A stretch of DNA of 64,000 nucleotides from an uncultured Acetatifactor sp. (GTDB lineage Bacteria > Bacillota > Clostridia > Lachnospirales > Lachnospiraceae), in the NCBI GenBank assembly GCA_910580225.1, contig CAJTXE010000006.1, positions 76,377-140,376 on the forward strand, given 5' to 3'. A program made the translations under genes and the position numbers. Below, piece by piece: positions 43,517-51,919 of this stretch. Position 1 is the first letter of the stretch. Every line of letters starts with the position of its first letter. Under the pieces are notes generated by a model, which saw nothing but the letters and a program-made list of their open reading frames with translations, was not told the DNA's origin and ran no database searches.

Positions 43517-44374
43517 TCAGATCCGGCCTTCAAATACTGTGACTGCAGGCCCTGTCATATAGATCTGATTCTTCTCCCTGTCCCATTCGATCAGCAGTTC
43601 ACCGCCCAGAAGCCTGACTGTGACGGCACTTTCCAGCAACTCATTTAAGACCCCGGCTACAGCCACCGCGCAGCAGCCTGTCCCGCAGGCCAGGGTTTCC
43701 CCGGTTCCCCTCTCCCATACACGCATAAAGCAGGTTTTGGGATCTATTACCTCCACGAATTCCGTATTGACGCGTTTGGGGAATCTGGAATGATGTTCGA
43801 ACAGCGGCCCTATGTGTTCCAGGTCCATCCCGGCAACATTCGTGGTAAAAATCACAGCGTGGGGATTGCCCATGGATACGCAGGTGATGCGGTACTCCCT
43901 GTCATCCACTTGAATCGGCTCGTTTACAACCAGATCTCCCACAGCCTGTACCGGAATCATGGCCGGTTCCAGAATGGGACTGCCCATGTTGACACGGACC
44001 TGCTTCACGGTTCCCCGATCATCCGGATCGTCCGATTCTCTCTCCACTGTCAGCTCCAGCAGCTTTTTCCTGCCTGCGCTGATCACACTTACCTGTTCCG
44101 AATCCGTTAGACCGTAATCATATACATATTTTCCCACACAACGTATCCCATTTCCGCACATCTCCGCTCTGGTCCCGTCAGCATTGTACATTTCCATCTC
44201 GAAATCAGCCTCCCGGGAAGGGTTGATGAAGATAACCCCGTCTCCTCCGATGCCAAAGTGTCTGTGGCTGAGCTTCCTTACCAGATCGGGCTTCTTCGAC
44301 AGCTCAATCCTTTCCTGGAATCCATTTATATAGATATAGTCATTTCCGCATCCCTGCATCTTAGTGAATTTCAT
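43517..44374 (-). CDS. dapF: Diaminopimelate epimerase
   Basis: A 285-residue enzyme that interconverts LL- and meso-diaminopimelate for lysine and peptidoglycan synthesis. The two active cysteines lie in EMCGNGIRCVG and LACGTGCCAVAVAG. KMQGCGNDYIYINGF at the start and FGIGGDGVIFI and SMGNPHAVIF in the middle are canonical. The start at 44374 has GAGGAGG nearby. Its own sigma-A promoter is visible. Confidence 0.97.
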   Translation of the reverse strand: MKFTKMQGCGNDYIYINGFQERIELSKKPDLVRKLSHRHFGIGGDGVIFINPSREADFEMEMYNADGTRAEMCGNGIRCVGKYVYDYGLTDSEQVSVISAGRKKLLELTVERESDDPDDRGTVKQVRVNMGSPILEPAMIPVQAVGDLVVNEPIQVDDREYRITCVSMGNPHAVIFTTNVAGMDLEHIGPLFEHHSRFPKRVNTEFVEVIDPKTCFMRVWERGTGETLACGTGCCAVAVAGVLNELLESAVTVRLLGGELLIEWDREKNQIYMTGPAVTVFEGRI

Positions 44375-44446
44375 TCTGTTCCTCCTCACTCCGTTCCGCC
44401 GGCCTGTGCCCGCACAGCGGTTGAAGGCTTTTCCTGCCCCGTCTAT

Positions 44447-44475
44447 ATTTTAGCATTCCGAATTTTTCATTTCAA
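44447..44475 (-). promoter_or_regulatory. Sigma-A promoter of dapF
   Basis: Minus strand TTGAAA (44475-44470), 17 bases, TAAAAT (44452-44447), about 70 bases upstream of the dapF ATG. On the plus strand nearby TATTAT (44534-44539) could be the -10 of the divergent gene, but its -35 is poor. Confidence 0.65.
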
Positions 44476-44572
44476 TAGGAAATTCGGTTACAAATGCCTT
44501 AACACCGAATATTTCCCGTTTTTTTCACATATCTATTATAAAGAAAATGACTAAACATTTAAGGGGAATGGG

Positions 44573-45046
44573 ATGAGTGCTAAAACCAAAATCGTCGTAC
44601 TTCACATGAAAGAGCTGATCTATACAGGGATTTTTGCCGCTCTGGGAGTTCTGCTCATTATTTTGCTGATCCTGATGTTCCTGCCAGGCAAGGATAGAAA
44701 AGACTCTCCTGCACCTGATACGGAGCCGGAAACAGCGCAAACCGCCTCTCTCTACATACCGGGCATTTATACCACCGAACTGGTATTAGGCAGCGAGTCC
44801 ATCGATGTGGAAGTGATTGTGGATAAGAATTCCATCACAGACATCCGGATGGTCAATCTCAACGAGGCTGTCACCACCATGTATCCGCTGCTTCAGCCCA
44901 CATTTGATTCCATCTGCGATCAGGTGATGGAACTGCAGTCCCTGGACTCCATCAGCTATGATACTGAAAGCAAGTATACCTCGCTGGTCCTTTTGGAGGC
45001 GATCCAGAACTCGCTGGATAAGGCGAAAACAGCAGAGGCGGAATAA
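44573..45046 (+). CDS. Membrane-anchored FMN-binding-like protein
   Basis: A 157-residue protein with one membrane helix at about 15-37 (YTGIFAALGVLLIILLILMF), a short Pro/Glu-rich linker and an outer domain (about 58-155) of FMN-bind-like pattern: YIPGIYTTELVLGSESIDVE, VDKNSITDIRMVNLNE and TSLVLLEAIQNSLDKA. Canonical FMN-bind proteins attach FMN to a Thr in a DxxSGAT motif, which I do not see, so covalent flavin is doubtful. AAGGGGAATGGG precedes the ATG. A terminator overlaps the stop codon. Confidence 0.65.
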   Translation: MSAKTKIVVLHMKELIYTGIFAALGVLLIILLILMFLPGKDRKDSPAPDTEPETAQTASLYIPGIYTTELVLGSESIDVEVIVDKNSITDIRMVNLNEAVTTMYPLLQPTFDSICDQVMELQSLDSISYDTESKYTSLVLLEAIQNSLDKAKTAEAE

Positions 45047-45060
45047 TTTCCGCCTCTTTC
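45034..45060. terminator. Bidirectional terminator overlapping the stop codon
   Basis: AGAGGCGGAA (45034-45043) pairs with TTCCGCCTCT (45048-45057) with a four-base loop, then TTCTTGCTT. The TAA of the upstream gene lies at the loop. It also ends the long minus-strand polysaccharide run, whose last stop is at 45079. Confidence 0.8.
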
Positions 45061-45078
45061 TTGCTTATGAATTCCTGC

Positions 45079-45429
45079 TCATTTCGTACTACCGCCTTTT
45101 ATTCCATTCAGCAACACCCGGATCGGCTTCGTGATTCTCCAGCAGAAGGAATTCTCCATGTTAAAAATCCATTGCTTTAAATCTGTAATTTCCTGATTCA
45201 GAGCCTGAATCTGCGCCTTCTTTTCATTCAGTTCCATGTAAACTGCATCTGCTTTTACAGCCACGCGCTCCATCTGCTCTTTCATGTTTTCGTTTTCTTC
45301 CGCTAATGCTTCATTTTTCCTGCATCTGTCCCGGTATTTTCTTTCCAAGTCTTCAAACTGCACAATCCTGTCGTTTACAACTGAATTCCATATGGAAAAA
45401 TCTGCTTTCTTTTCTGCTTTGCTGTTCAT
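45079..45429 (-). CDS. Coiled-coil protein with glycosyltransferase-type WRIT tail
   Basis: A 116-residue protein: a central coiled coil (about 25-90; RKNEALAEENENMKEQMERV) and a C-terminal FCWRITKPIRVLLNGIKGG. The S/C-WRIT-xP-R motif with a preceding coiled coil is seen at the ends of bacterial glycosyltransferases and methyltransferases of surface polysaccharide loci, where I take it to be a membrane or complex contact. Here it stands alone as the last gene of the locus. GGAGG precedes the ATG. Function unknown; a scaffold is an inference. Confidence 0.65.
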   Translation of the reverse strand: MNSKAEKKADFSIWNSVVNDRIVQFEDLERKYRDRCRKNEALAEENENMKEQMERVAVKADAVYMELNEKKAQIQALNQEITDLKQWIFNMENSFCWRITKPIRVLLNGIKGGSTK

Positions 45430-45461
45430 ATCCGCCTCCTTACATCACACATAAAATATTT

Positions 45462-46529
45462 TCAGATGTTTTCTGTCTCCCGAATGCTTCCAATCAACCT
45501 CTCATAGGACTCCCGCAAGCTGACCTCCGGCTTCCAGCCCAGAGCCTGCAGCTTGCCGGAATCCAGCTTCATTTTTGTGTCTGCCGCATACCCAAATGTA
45601 TTGGTTTCCGGAATGTCAAAAATTACTTTGATTACATCTCCAGCGATATCACTGCATACCATCTGTGCCATATCGGCAATTGTGGTATGCGTATCCGGAT
45701 TGCAGACATTGTATGCCTCACCGTCCTTCCCGGCCAATGCAATGGTCAGCAGCCCTCTAATCGTGTCGCTTGTATAACAGTAATTCCCCTCTGACAGTCC
45801 CCTCGTATGCAGAACAATGTCTTCTCCCTTTATGACACTTCTGGCAAATTGTGCAAAAACACGGTTTTCCCCGGGAAGAATCCCTGCCCCAAAAGTCTGC
45901 GCCAAACGCGCCATACGGACTGGCACCCCATATTCCGTGAAATAGGCGATACACATATTTTCACACAGACGTTTGCTCTCCGGGTAATTGCTGCGCACAG
46001 CAAGAGGGTCAATATAACCCAAATCTTCTTCTGTCACATCATGGTCTAAATCTGTAAAAGTACCGTATACTTCCATAGATGAAACATACACGAACGCCTT
46101 TGCTTCCTTCTTCCTGGCCAATTCCAGCATATTTCTGGTACCACCCACTGCCGTCATCAGTGTTTCCACTGGTTTCGAAATCATTGTCTTTGAAGCTGTA
46201 ACACTTGCGCAGTGAAAAATATAGTCTACCTCTCCGTCCACTGAAACAGCGTCTGTAATGTCACCTGCACCAATAGAAAAATCTTCTCTCTTCAGCAATT
46301 CCCCGAAAATGTTTTCCGCTTTCTCTCTGCTGCGCACAAGCCCGAAAATCTGCATATGCAGATTCCTGGCATCATTTGCCGCTAAGAATGTGCGGCAGAG
46401 CAAAGAGCCGATCAGACCCGTAATCCCGGTTATGAAAACTGTGGAATCTTTCATATGATTCCATGAAATGCTGTCACTCTGAATAATGTGCTCCAAATCC
46501 GCCGTCAAGAAACTATCCTTCGTCTTCAT
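45462..46529 (-). CDS. NAD-dependent epimerase/dehydratase (extended SDR), copy 1
   Basis: A 355-residue sugar-nucleotide SDR. The NAD-binding GITGLIGSLLC (about 32-42), the catalytic Ser/Tyr/Lys in FVYVSSMEVYG and YPESK, and a C-terminal substrate domain are all present. These enzymes epimerise, dehydrate or decarboxylate NDP-sugars; the substrate cannot be read here. The ATG at 46529 lies 17 bases inside the end of the upstream paralogue. The upstream TTG at 46553 is less likely. Confidence 0.88.
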   Translation of the reverse strand: MKTKDSFLTADLEHIIQSDSISWNHMKDSTVFITGITGLIGSLLCRTFLAANDARNLHMQIFGLVRSREKAENIFGELLKREDFSIGAGDITDAVSVDGEVDYIFHCASVTASKTMISKPVETLMTAVGGTRNMLELARKKEAKAFVYVSSMEVYGTFTDLDHDVTEEDLGYIDPLAVRSNYPESKRLCENMCIAYFTEYGVPVRMARLAQTFGAGILPGENRVFAQFARSVIKGEDIVLHTRGLSEGNYCYTSDTIRGLLTIALAGKDGEAYNVCNPDTHTTIADMAQMVCSDIAGDVIKVIFDIPETNTFGYAADTKMKLDSGKLQALGWKPEVSLRESYERLIGSIRETENI

Positions 46530-47559
46530 AGTGTTCTCGCAAACACCCTGCAAAGTCGATATCGACTTTTTTTTTCATAGATTGAATCATTCTCTCATAC
46601 ATTTCTGCTAACCCAACCTGGGGGTTCCAACCCAATTTCTGCAGCTTTGTCGTATCCAGGTTCATATACAATGTATTTGCATAACCCTGGGATGCCGTAT
46701 CCTGCTCCTGAATCTCTACCTGAATACCGTATTTCCCGGCCACCATAGAAGCCATCTCATAAATGGAACAGTAAGTTTCTTCATTTGCCACAGTATATGC
46801 CTGCCCGTTTTCGCCCTTTAACAATATGGTTAAAATCGCCCACACTGCATCTTCCGTATACAGATAACTTCGTTCTGTCTCACCCTTTGTCTTCAGGATA
46901 ATATTACGTCCCTCAATGGCACATCGTGCAAACTCTGCAAAGACCCTCCCATCCTGATAATTTACTCCCGGTCCGAAGGTCTGTGTCAGGCGTGCAATTT
47001 TCACCGGAACATGATATTCGGAATAATAGGAACAACACAAATTTTCACAAACCTGCTTCCCAAGCGGATAACAGTTCCGAATGGTTGTTGTATCAAACTG
47101 TCCGCAGTTTTCCTCGGTAATCCGAATTCCCTTTTCCGGCGTCCCATATGTTTCCATGGTAGACAGAAATACAAAGCTCTTTACGTTTTTCTGTTTGGCA
47201 AGCTGCAGCAGATTGTCCGTTCCATATATGGCTGTATGCAGTGTTTCCACAGGATTCTGTATGAAATATCTGCTTGAAGTTGGATTCGCTCCATGAATGA
47301 TATAATCAATATCTTCCTCTATGTCAGGGAGTTGCTCTACCCCCCCTAGCAAAAATTTTATGGTATCGGAATGATAATTCTCATGGAAAACTGCCTGCGC
47401 TTTTTCATAAGAACGAACCAATGCCAAAATATGTAGATTTAAATTTTCCTGCTCGTTCCATTGAAGCAACGATCTTATAAGCGCAGAACCTATCAGGCCG
47501 GTTGATCCGGTTACGAAAATTGTCTTGTCTGATATCTCTTTCCTATTTTTTAAGTACAT
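46513..47559 (-). CDS. NAD-dependent epimerase/dehydratase (extended SDR), copy 2
   Basis: A 348-residue SDR parallel to its downstream neighbour: GSTGLIGSALI near the N-terminus, FVFLSTMETYG and YPLGK for catalysis, then VKIARLTQTFGPGVNYQDGR. The two share layout and many segments, so they arose by duplication, yet are well diverged and may act in sequence on one sugar. ATG 47559 has GGAG seven bases upstream, while 47565 is too close to it. The overlap with the next gene means translation is probably coupled. Confidence 0.88.
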   Translation of the reverse strand: MYLKNRKEISDKTIFVTGSTGLIGSALIRSLLQWNEQENLNLHILALVRSYEKAQAVFHENYHSDTIKFLLGGVEQLPDIEEDIDYIIHGANPTSSRYFIQNPVETLHTAIYGTDNLLQLAKQKNVKSFVFLSTMETYGTPEKGIRITEENCGQFDTTTIRNCYPLGKQVCENLCCSYYSEYHVPVKIARLTQTFGPGVNYQDGRVFAEFARCAIEGRNIILKTKGETERSYLYTEDAVWAILTILLKGENGQAYTVANEETYCSIYEMASMVAGKYGIQVEIQEQDTASQGYANTLYMNLDTTKLQKLGWNPQVGLAEMYERMIQSMKKKVDIDFAGCLREHYEDEG

Positions 47560-47579
47560 CAGCATACTCCTTCATATAT

Positions 47580-49133
47580 TCAATTATTAAAAGCCCCCAT
47601 CTCCAGTTGAGGCATATAATATTCGACAATTGCATGTTGTGGTTCATTTCCGGTTCCTGCTACTGCCCTCAAACAGACAGTTAATCCATGAAAGTCTTTC
47701 TTCTCAGGCACACAAATCGAAACAAAAACTTTTTCCCATTCCAAACTTGTAACCTGTGCCTGCGCATAAAAATGCCCTCCATTATAACCATTTGCGTTAA
47801 TTAGCGCAATTGTTCCACCACGACCCTCATTGTTTTTTCGCAATACTCTGGCATAGACAGATAATGTCACCACTTTTCCCTGAAGTTTGTCATTATTATC
47901 TACTACACATATGATCTGTGTTTGAGCAAGCGATTTTCCTCCTCTGTGTCCTATTATGACACTGTCCTCTTTCAGTTTTACAAGTGTACTGTTATTTTGC
48001 GTCTTCCACCCATTCTGCCCTATATCACCCCCTCCTACATAGCCCTTTATACAATCATCCGATTTTACAAAATAGCTTTTCTGATCTATCATTATTTTGC
48101 CGTTCAGCCTGTTCCATTCATAAACACGAGTATAGTGCGTTAAACTCCCTTCTTCTATTAGTTTTCTGTCTCTGCTTGAAGAATAATATTTTGTCCCCGG
48201 ACAAACAATATATTCTTTTGCCCCCCCTATAGAAATCGGATTGGCCAACAGCTGCTTTCTTTCCATAGTCTGCAAACTATTTTGCAGAAAAATATTCTTT
48301 TCTTTCTCGAAATAATCACTATATAAAAAGAATAACTTACTGTTCTTTTTCTCCTGGCCTTGTGCAATCATATCAAAACAGGAATATAAATAATCGTAAT
48401 ATTGATTGCATAAATGTAAATCCGTTAATCCCCATTTATGATGTGTATCTGCATAAACGCCATATGGCATATGTACTACATGACAACCAGGCAGCTTAAA
48501 TTCAAAATAATCATATATTTTATCCAGCATTGTATTTACTCTTGTTCTTCTAACTTGATTATTAAAAAAATATAAATATTGTGAATCCGAATAACAATTT
48601 ACTTTTTTGTTCCTGACCAATATAATTTGCGTATCTTTATATTGTTTTCGATTAACCAACCAGTCAATAAGAGAAGTTACCACCTTTTTCATTAATTTCA
48701 CATTGCTCAGTAGTTCCAGTGCATCTATTTTCTGTATTTTTTCCCCTACATATTTACTCAATCCCCCTCTATATGCATCAAGAAACCATTTCGAATATGT
48801 AAAGTAATTTTTATTTCCCTCTTCATCTTCATTTACAGCAATGTTAGTATTTGCAAATGATACCAAATCAAGAATAAAAAAATCAGACTTTTCATCATAA
48901 CTTGATAACACTTGCTTATTGTAGTCTAACATAACGCATTTTTTCCTGAAATTTTTTATATTTATATCACTAAAACATTCCGGCACCAGTAACCTTTTCG
49001 GAGTCTGATTAAACTCAAACCAGGTAAATGGGGATGTGGATTGTAAAAAAGTAATAATCTCATGGCCACAATTCTCTTGAAAACCAAATGCATCTCTGCA
49101 AATACATGAACTTAAAATGTTAAACGTTGCCAT
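47580..49133 (-). CDS. DUF6270 protein with C-terminal carbohydrate-binding-like domain
   Basis: A 517-residue protein. The N-terminus has LSSCICRDAFGF (about 6-17), the SGNH-like Ser/Cys-Arg-Asp block of DUF6270 proteins in polysaccharide loci, and a later conserved THHKWGLTDLHL (about 230-241) could hold the catalytic His. Residues about 355-515 look like a beta-sandwich sugar-binding module (TLVKLKEDSVIIGHRGG, TIALINANGYNGGHFYAQAQ). I infer an esterase or acyltransferase acting on the polymer. There is no signal peptide, so it acts inside. The gene is A+T-rich. Start at 49133 has AAAGGAG upstream. Confidence 0.65.
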   Translation of the reverse strand: MATFNILSSCICRDAFGFQENCGHEIITFLQSTSPFTWFEFNQTPKRLLVPECFSDINIKNFRKKCVMLDYNKQVLSSYDEKSDFFILDLVSFANTNIAVNEDEEGNKNYFTYSKWFLDAYRGGLSKYVGEKIQKIDALELLSNVKLMKKVVTSLIDWLVNRKQYKDTQIILVRNKKVNCYSDSQYLYFFNNQVRRTRVNTMLDKIYDYFEFKLPGCHVVHMPYGVYADTHHKWGLTDLHLCNQYYDYLYSCFDMIAQGQEKKNSKLFFLYSDYFEKEKNIFLQNSLQTMERKQLLANPISIGGAKEYIVCPGTKYYSSSRDRKLIEEGSLTHYTRVYEWNRLNGKIMIDQKSYFVKSDDCIKGYVGGGDIGQNGWKTQNNSTLVKLKEDSVIIGHRGGKSLAQTQIICVVDNNDKLQGKVVTLSVYARVLRKNNEGRGGTIALINANGYNGGHFYAQAQVTSLEWEKVFVSICVPEKKDFHGLTVCLRAVAGTGNEPQHAIVEYYMPQLEMGAFNN

Positions 49134-49246
49134 CCTTATCTCCTTTCCAAGAAATACTTTATAGAAAATGTAGATACACCTGCCCAATTATTACATAAAA
49201 AAGTGATCCTGTATACTCCACTCATAACAGAATAGCCAGACTGCAG

Positions 49247-50098
49247 CTATGAAACAGAATTCAGGATATATTGTACACAAGTTTTTCCACTATAAATAAA
49301 CCCTGCCTTTTTATGCATCGCATCGGATTTTATATTATCTGCAGCTACCCAGCTTCTTGCTTTTAACAGATCACACTTCGCCGCATCTGCTAACCAGGCA
49401 TGTAACATTATAGAACCCAACCCCCGCCGATAAAACAATGGATTAGTAACAATATGGCGCCCTTCTCTTGTTCCTTTATCATCCCTCCACCATGTGACAC
49501 AACAAACCACATCGTCTTTATTTACAATACACAATACCTTCGCCGCTTCACATTTCCAGAACTTCAGATGATCATAGGGTAAGTCTGTTGGTACCAATGC
49601 ATTTTCCCACAAAGAAATCACTTGTTCAATATGCCGTTCCTGACAAAAAGTAAATCTCAATCCCTGTTTTTCCAACTCCTGTAAATCTCTATTTACCTGT
49701 TCCAATAATGTCTCTTTATGTAGCTTTAAATCCATCACAATTTCATTATTAACCGCCTTCGCAGCAAAACCTTTCTGGGCAAGTTTACTGCTCAAAATTT
49801 TCAAATCATCTTCTCTGCGGTTCTTTACATCAACTTCCTCAATACATATCTTTTTTTCTGTAGAAAAATCAGGAAACGGACATTCTTTCTCCCAAAAATA
49901 ATACGCTGTATAATATCTCATTTCGTCCACATAAATTATTAATCCATCTGCATATTCTTCATAATACAATCGCTCTTCTTCTAAGTAATGCTTAATACTA
50001 TCTGCTAACATTAAACAGTTTGTTTGCAAGTTAATGCATTTACGTTTATTTTCTGATAATATTTTTTTATATTGACTGAATTCCTTTATCTTATACAT
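49247..50098 (-). CDS. GNAT-family N-acetyltransferase
   Basis: A 283-residue protein. Residues about 150-280 form a GNAT fold with the acyl-CoA loop YRRGLGSIMLHAWLADAAKC and the strand LKARSWVAADNIKSDAMHKK followed by a typical AGFIYSGK turn. Residues 1-140 form a separate N-terminal domain of unknown type. It lies directly after the DltA-like ligase and carrier protein genes, so its acyl donor might be the carrier protein instead of CoA; that is inference. Start at 50098 (AAAAGGAA upstream). Confidence 0.75.
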   Translation of the reverse strand: MYKIKEFSQYKKILSENKRKCINLQTNCLMLADSIKHYLEEERLYYEEYADGLIIYVDEMRYYTAYYFWEKECPFPDFSTEKKICIEEVDVKNRREDDLKILSSKLAQKGFAAKAVNNEIVMDLKLHKETLLEQVNRDLQELEKQGLRFTFCQERHIEQVISLWENALVPTDLPYDHLKFWKCEAAKVLCIVNKDDVVCCVTWWRDDKGTREGRHIVTNPLFYRRGLGSIMLHAWLADAAKCDLLKARSWVAADNIKSDAMHKKAGFIYSGKTCVQYILNSVS

Positions 50099-50140
50099 AA
50101 TCATTTCCTTTTAATGTAATTAATTATGTGTTTAATTGTA

Positions 50141-51649
50141 TCAATTGATATATTTTTCTTTTAACTTTGTTCGATCTATTTTTGCATTTTTATTTAATGG
50201 AATGCTTTTCATACAAATAAAACATGCAGGTATCATATACTTAGGCAGACATTCTGATAATTTCGAAAGCACTTCTTCATTCTGTTCACGTTCTGACTGA
50301 TAAAATAAAATAATTTTTCCTCTTTCCTCATCATATAGGCAGCATGAACGTTCTACAAAATCAATTGCATTAGCAGCAACTTCTATCTCACCAAGTTCAA
50401 TACGATGTCCCATATGCTTAACTTGGAAATCTTTTCTTGAACAATATATTAATTCTCCCATTTTATTATATTTTACCAAGTCACCAGTTCTATAAATACG
50501 TTCTGGATATACTGCATTTAATGGATTTTGACAAAACATTTCTTGTGTTTTTTCAGTATTATTATAATATCCCAGAGCCAGTGATGTCCCGCGAACACAT
50601 AACTCTCCAATTTCCTCTTCGACCACCGGCTGATTTTTTTCATTTAACACTATAATATCTGTATTTTTAAAGGGAATACCTATGGGCAGAACTTCATTTA
50701 ACTCATATTCTCTTGACACTTTATAATAAGAACAATTACAGGTTATTTCCGTAGGCCCATATAAATTTACATACTTTGCGTCTGGCAGATTATCTTTCCA
50801 ATAATTTAGAATTTTAATCGGCATTACCTCTCCAGAAAACATTATTTTTTCCAAATACAGAGGCTTCTGATTTCTCATGGCACGTAAATTTGCCACTACA
50901 CACAGCGCAGTTGTTGCCCATATAACAGTAGTTATTTTTCTTTCGTTTAAATAGTCTATTAGCTTAACCGGAAATACAAATAATTGTTTTGGTATAATTT
51001 GCATGGTTGCGCTGTTTTTTAACGTGGAATAGATGTCCTTAACAGAGACATCAAAATCAAAAGGTGCCTGGTTTCCAAAAATGTCATTATCAGAAAACTC
51101 AAACGTTTCTTTAAAACATTCAACTAAATCAATTACAGAACGATGGGATATCAAAACTGCCTTTGGTACCCCTGTAGATCCTGACGTAAATATTGCATAT
51201 AGCGGATCGGTGTCAATCATTTTACTTCTAATATCATCTAGAATTTTATGATCTGATTCTACCTTTGAAATATCCGAATAATTATTAAATTCATATCCTA
51301 ACTGTTCTATTGGGTTACGGTAACTTTCAAATCCAATGATTGTAATTGGTGAAATAGTACAAAACATTGATTTTATTCTTTCATTGGGAAGATTCATATC
51401 AATTGGAACATAAAAATTACCACTGTAAACAACACCCAAAAACATAACCAAACTTTCAATATTTCTGTCAATCAAAACCGCTATCGGTTTATTTTTCACA
51501 TTGTATCTTTTCGATATCCAAGAACCTATTCTTTTGGATTTATCTACCAGTTCTTCATATGTTATTTCATTATGTTCATCAGAAAATACTATTTTATGCG
51601 TTTTTTTTTCATATGAATATTCCAAATATTCAAGAACATTAATAATCAT
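50141..51649 (-). CDS. DltA-like amino acid:carrier protein ligase (adenylation domain)
   Basis: A 502-residue ANL enzyme with the full adenylation set: FTSGSTGVPKAVL (A3, about 154), APFDFDVSVKDIYSTL (A4, with the Asp that binds an amino group), MFSGEVMP, NLYGPTEITC (A5), YRTGDLVKYN (A7), KHMGHRIELGEIE (A8) and PLNKNAKIDRTKL (A10 Lys). The A4 and GEV segments are very like DltA, the D-Ala:DltC ligase. I infer that it loads an amino acid onto the carrier protein encoded just upstream, whose stop is next to its start. The amino acid is not certain. No DltB or DltD is in the window. ATG 51649 has GGAGG upstream. Confidence 0.85.
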   Translation of the reverse strand: MIINVLEYLEYSYEKKTHKIVFSDEHNEITYEELVDKSKRIGSWISKRYNVKNKPIAVLIDRNIESLVMFLGVVYSGNFYVPIDMNLPNERIKSMFCTISPITIIGFESYRNPIEQLGYEFNNYSDISKVESDHKILDDIRSKMIDTDPLYAIFTSGSTGVPKAVLISHRSVIDLVECFKETFEFSDNDIFGNQAPFDFDVSVKDIYSTLKNSATMQIIPKQLFVFPVKLIDYLNERKITTVIWATTALCVVANLRAMRNQKPLYLEKIMFSGEVMPIKILNYWKDNLPDAKYVNLYGPTEITCNCSYYKVSREYELNEVLPIGIPFKNTDIIVLNEKNQPVVEEEIGELCVRGTSLALGYYNNTEKTQEMFCQNPLNAVYPERIYRTGDLVKYNKMGELIYCSRKDFQVKHMGHRIELGEIEVAANAIDFVERSCCLYDEERGKIILFYQSEREQNEEVLSKLSECLPKYMIPACFICMKSIPLNKNAKIDRTKLKEKYIN

Positions 51650-51650
51650 C

Positions 51651-51875
51651 TTATTCCTCCATTGATTTCTTGACAAGTTCCACAATAGTATCTACTGTTT
51701 CAAAATTTTCTGCAATTACTGCTTCTGGATCAATTTCGATATCAAAAACACTCTCTAGCTCCATAACAATATGAACAACTTCAAAAGAATCAATCAGTCC
51801 TTCCTTAATGAGATTTACCCCTTCTTTGATGTTTGCATTAATCTCTTTCAACACTGCCATTACCTTTTCTGTCAT
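51651..51875 (-). CDS. Acyl/peptidyl carrier protein (DltC-like)
   Basis: A 74-residue carrier protein with the phosphopantetheine Ser in GLIDSFEVVHIVMELE (S30), an acidic helix III region (FDIEIDPEAV) and the usual four-helix length. ATG 51875 is preceded by GAGAGGAGA. The DltA-like ligase starts right after it, so they act as a pair: the ligase adenylates a substrate and loads it on the pantetheine. The loaded group would be passed to a sugar or polyol by a partner in the locus. Confidence 0.88.
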   Translation of the reverse strand: MTEKVMAVLKEINANIKEGVNLIKEGLIDSFEVVHIVMELESVFDIEIDPEAVIAENFETVDTIVELVKKSMEE

Positions 51876-51919
51876 TTTCAAATCTCCTCTCAAATTATTT
51901 GTTATTAAAAAGCTTTTGA

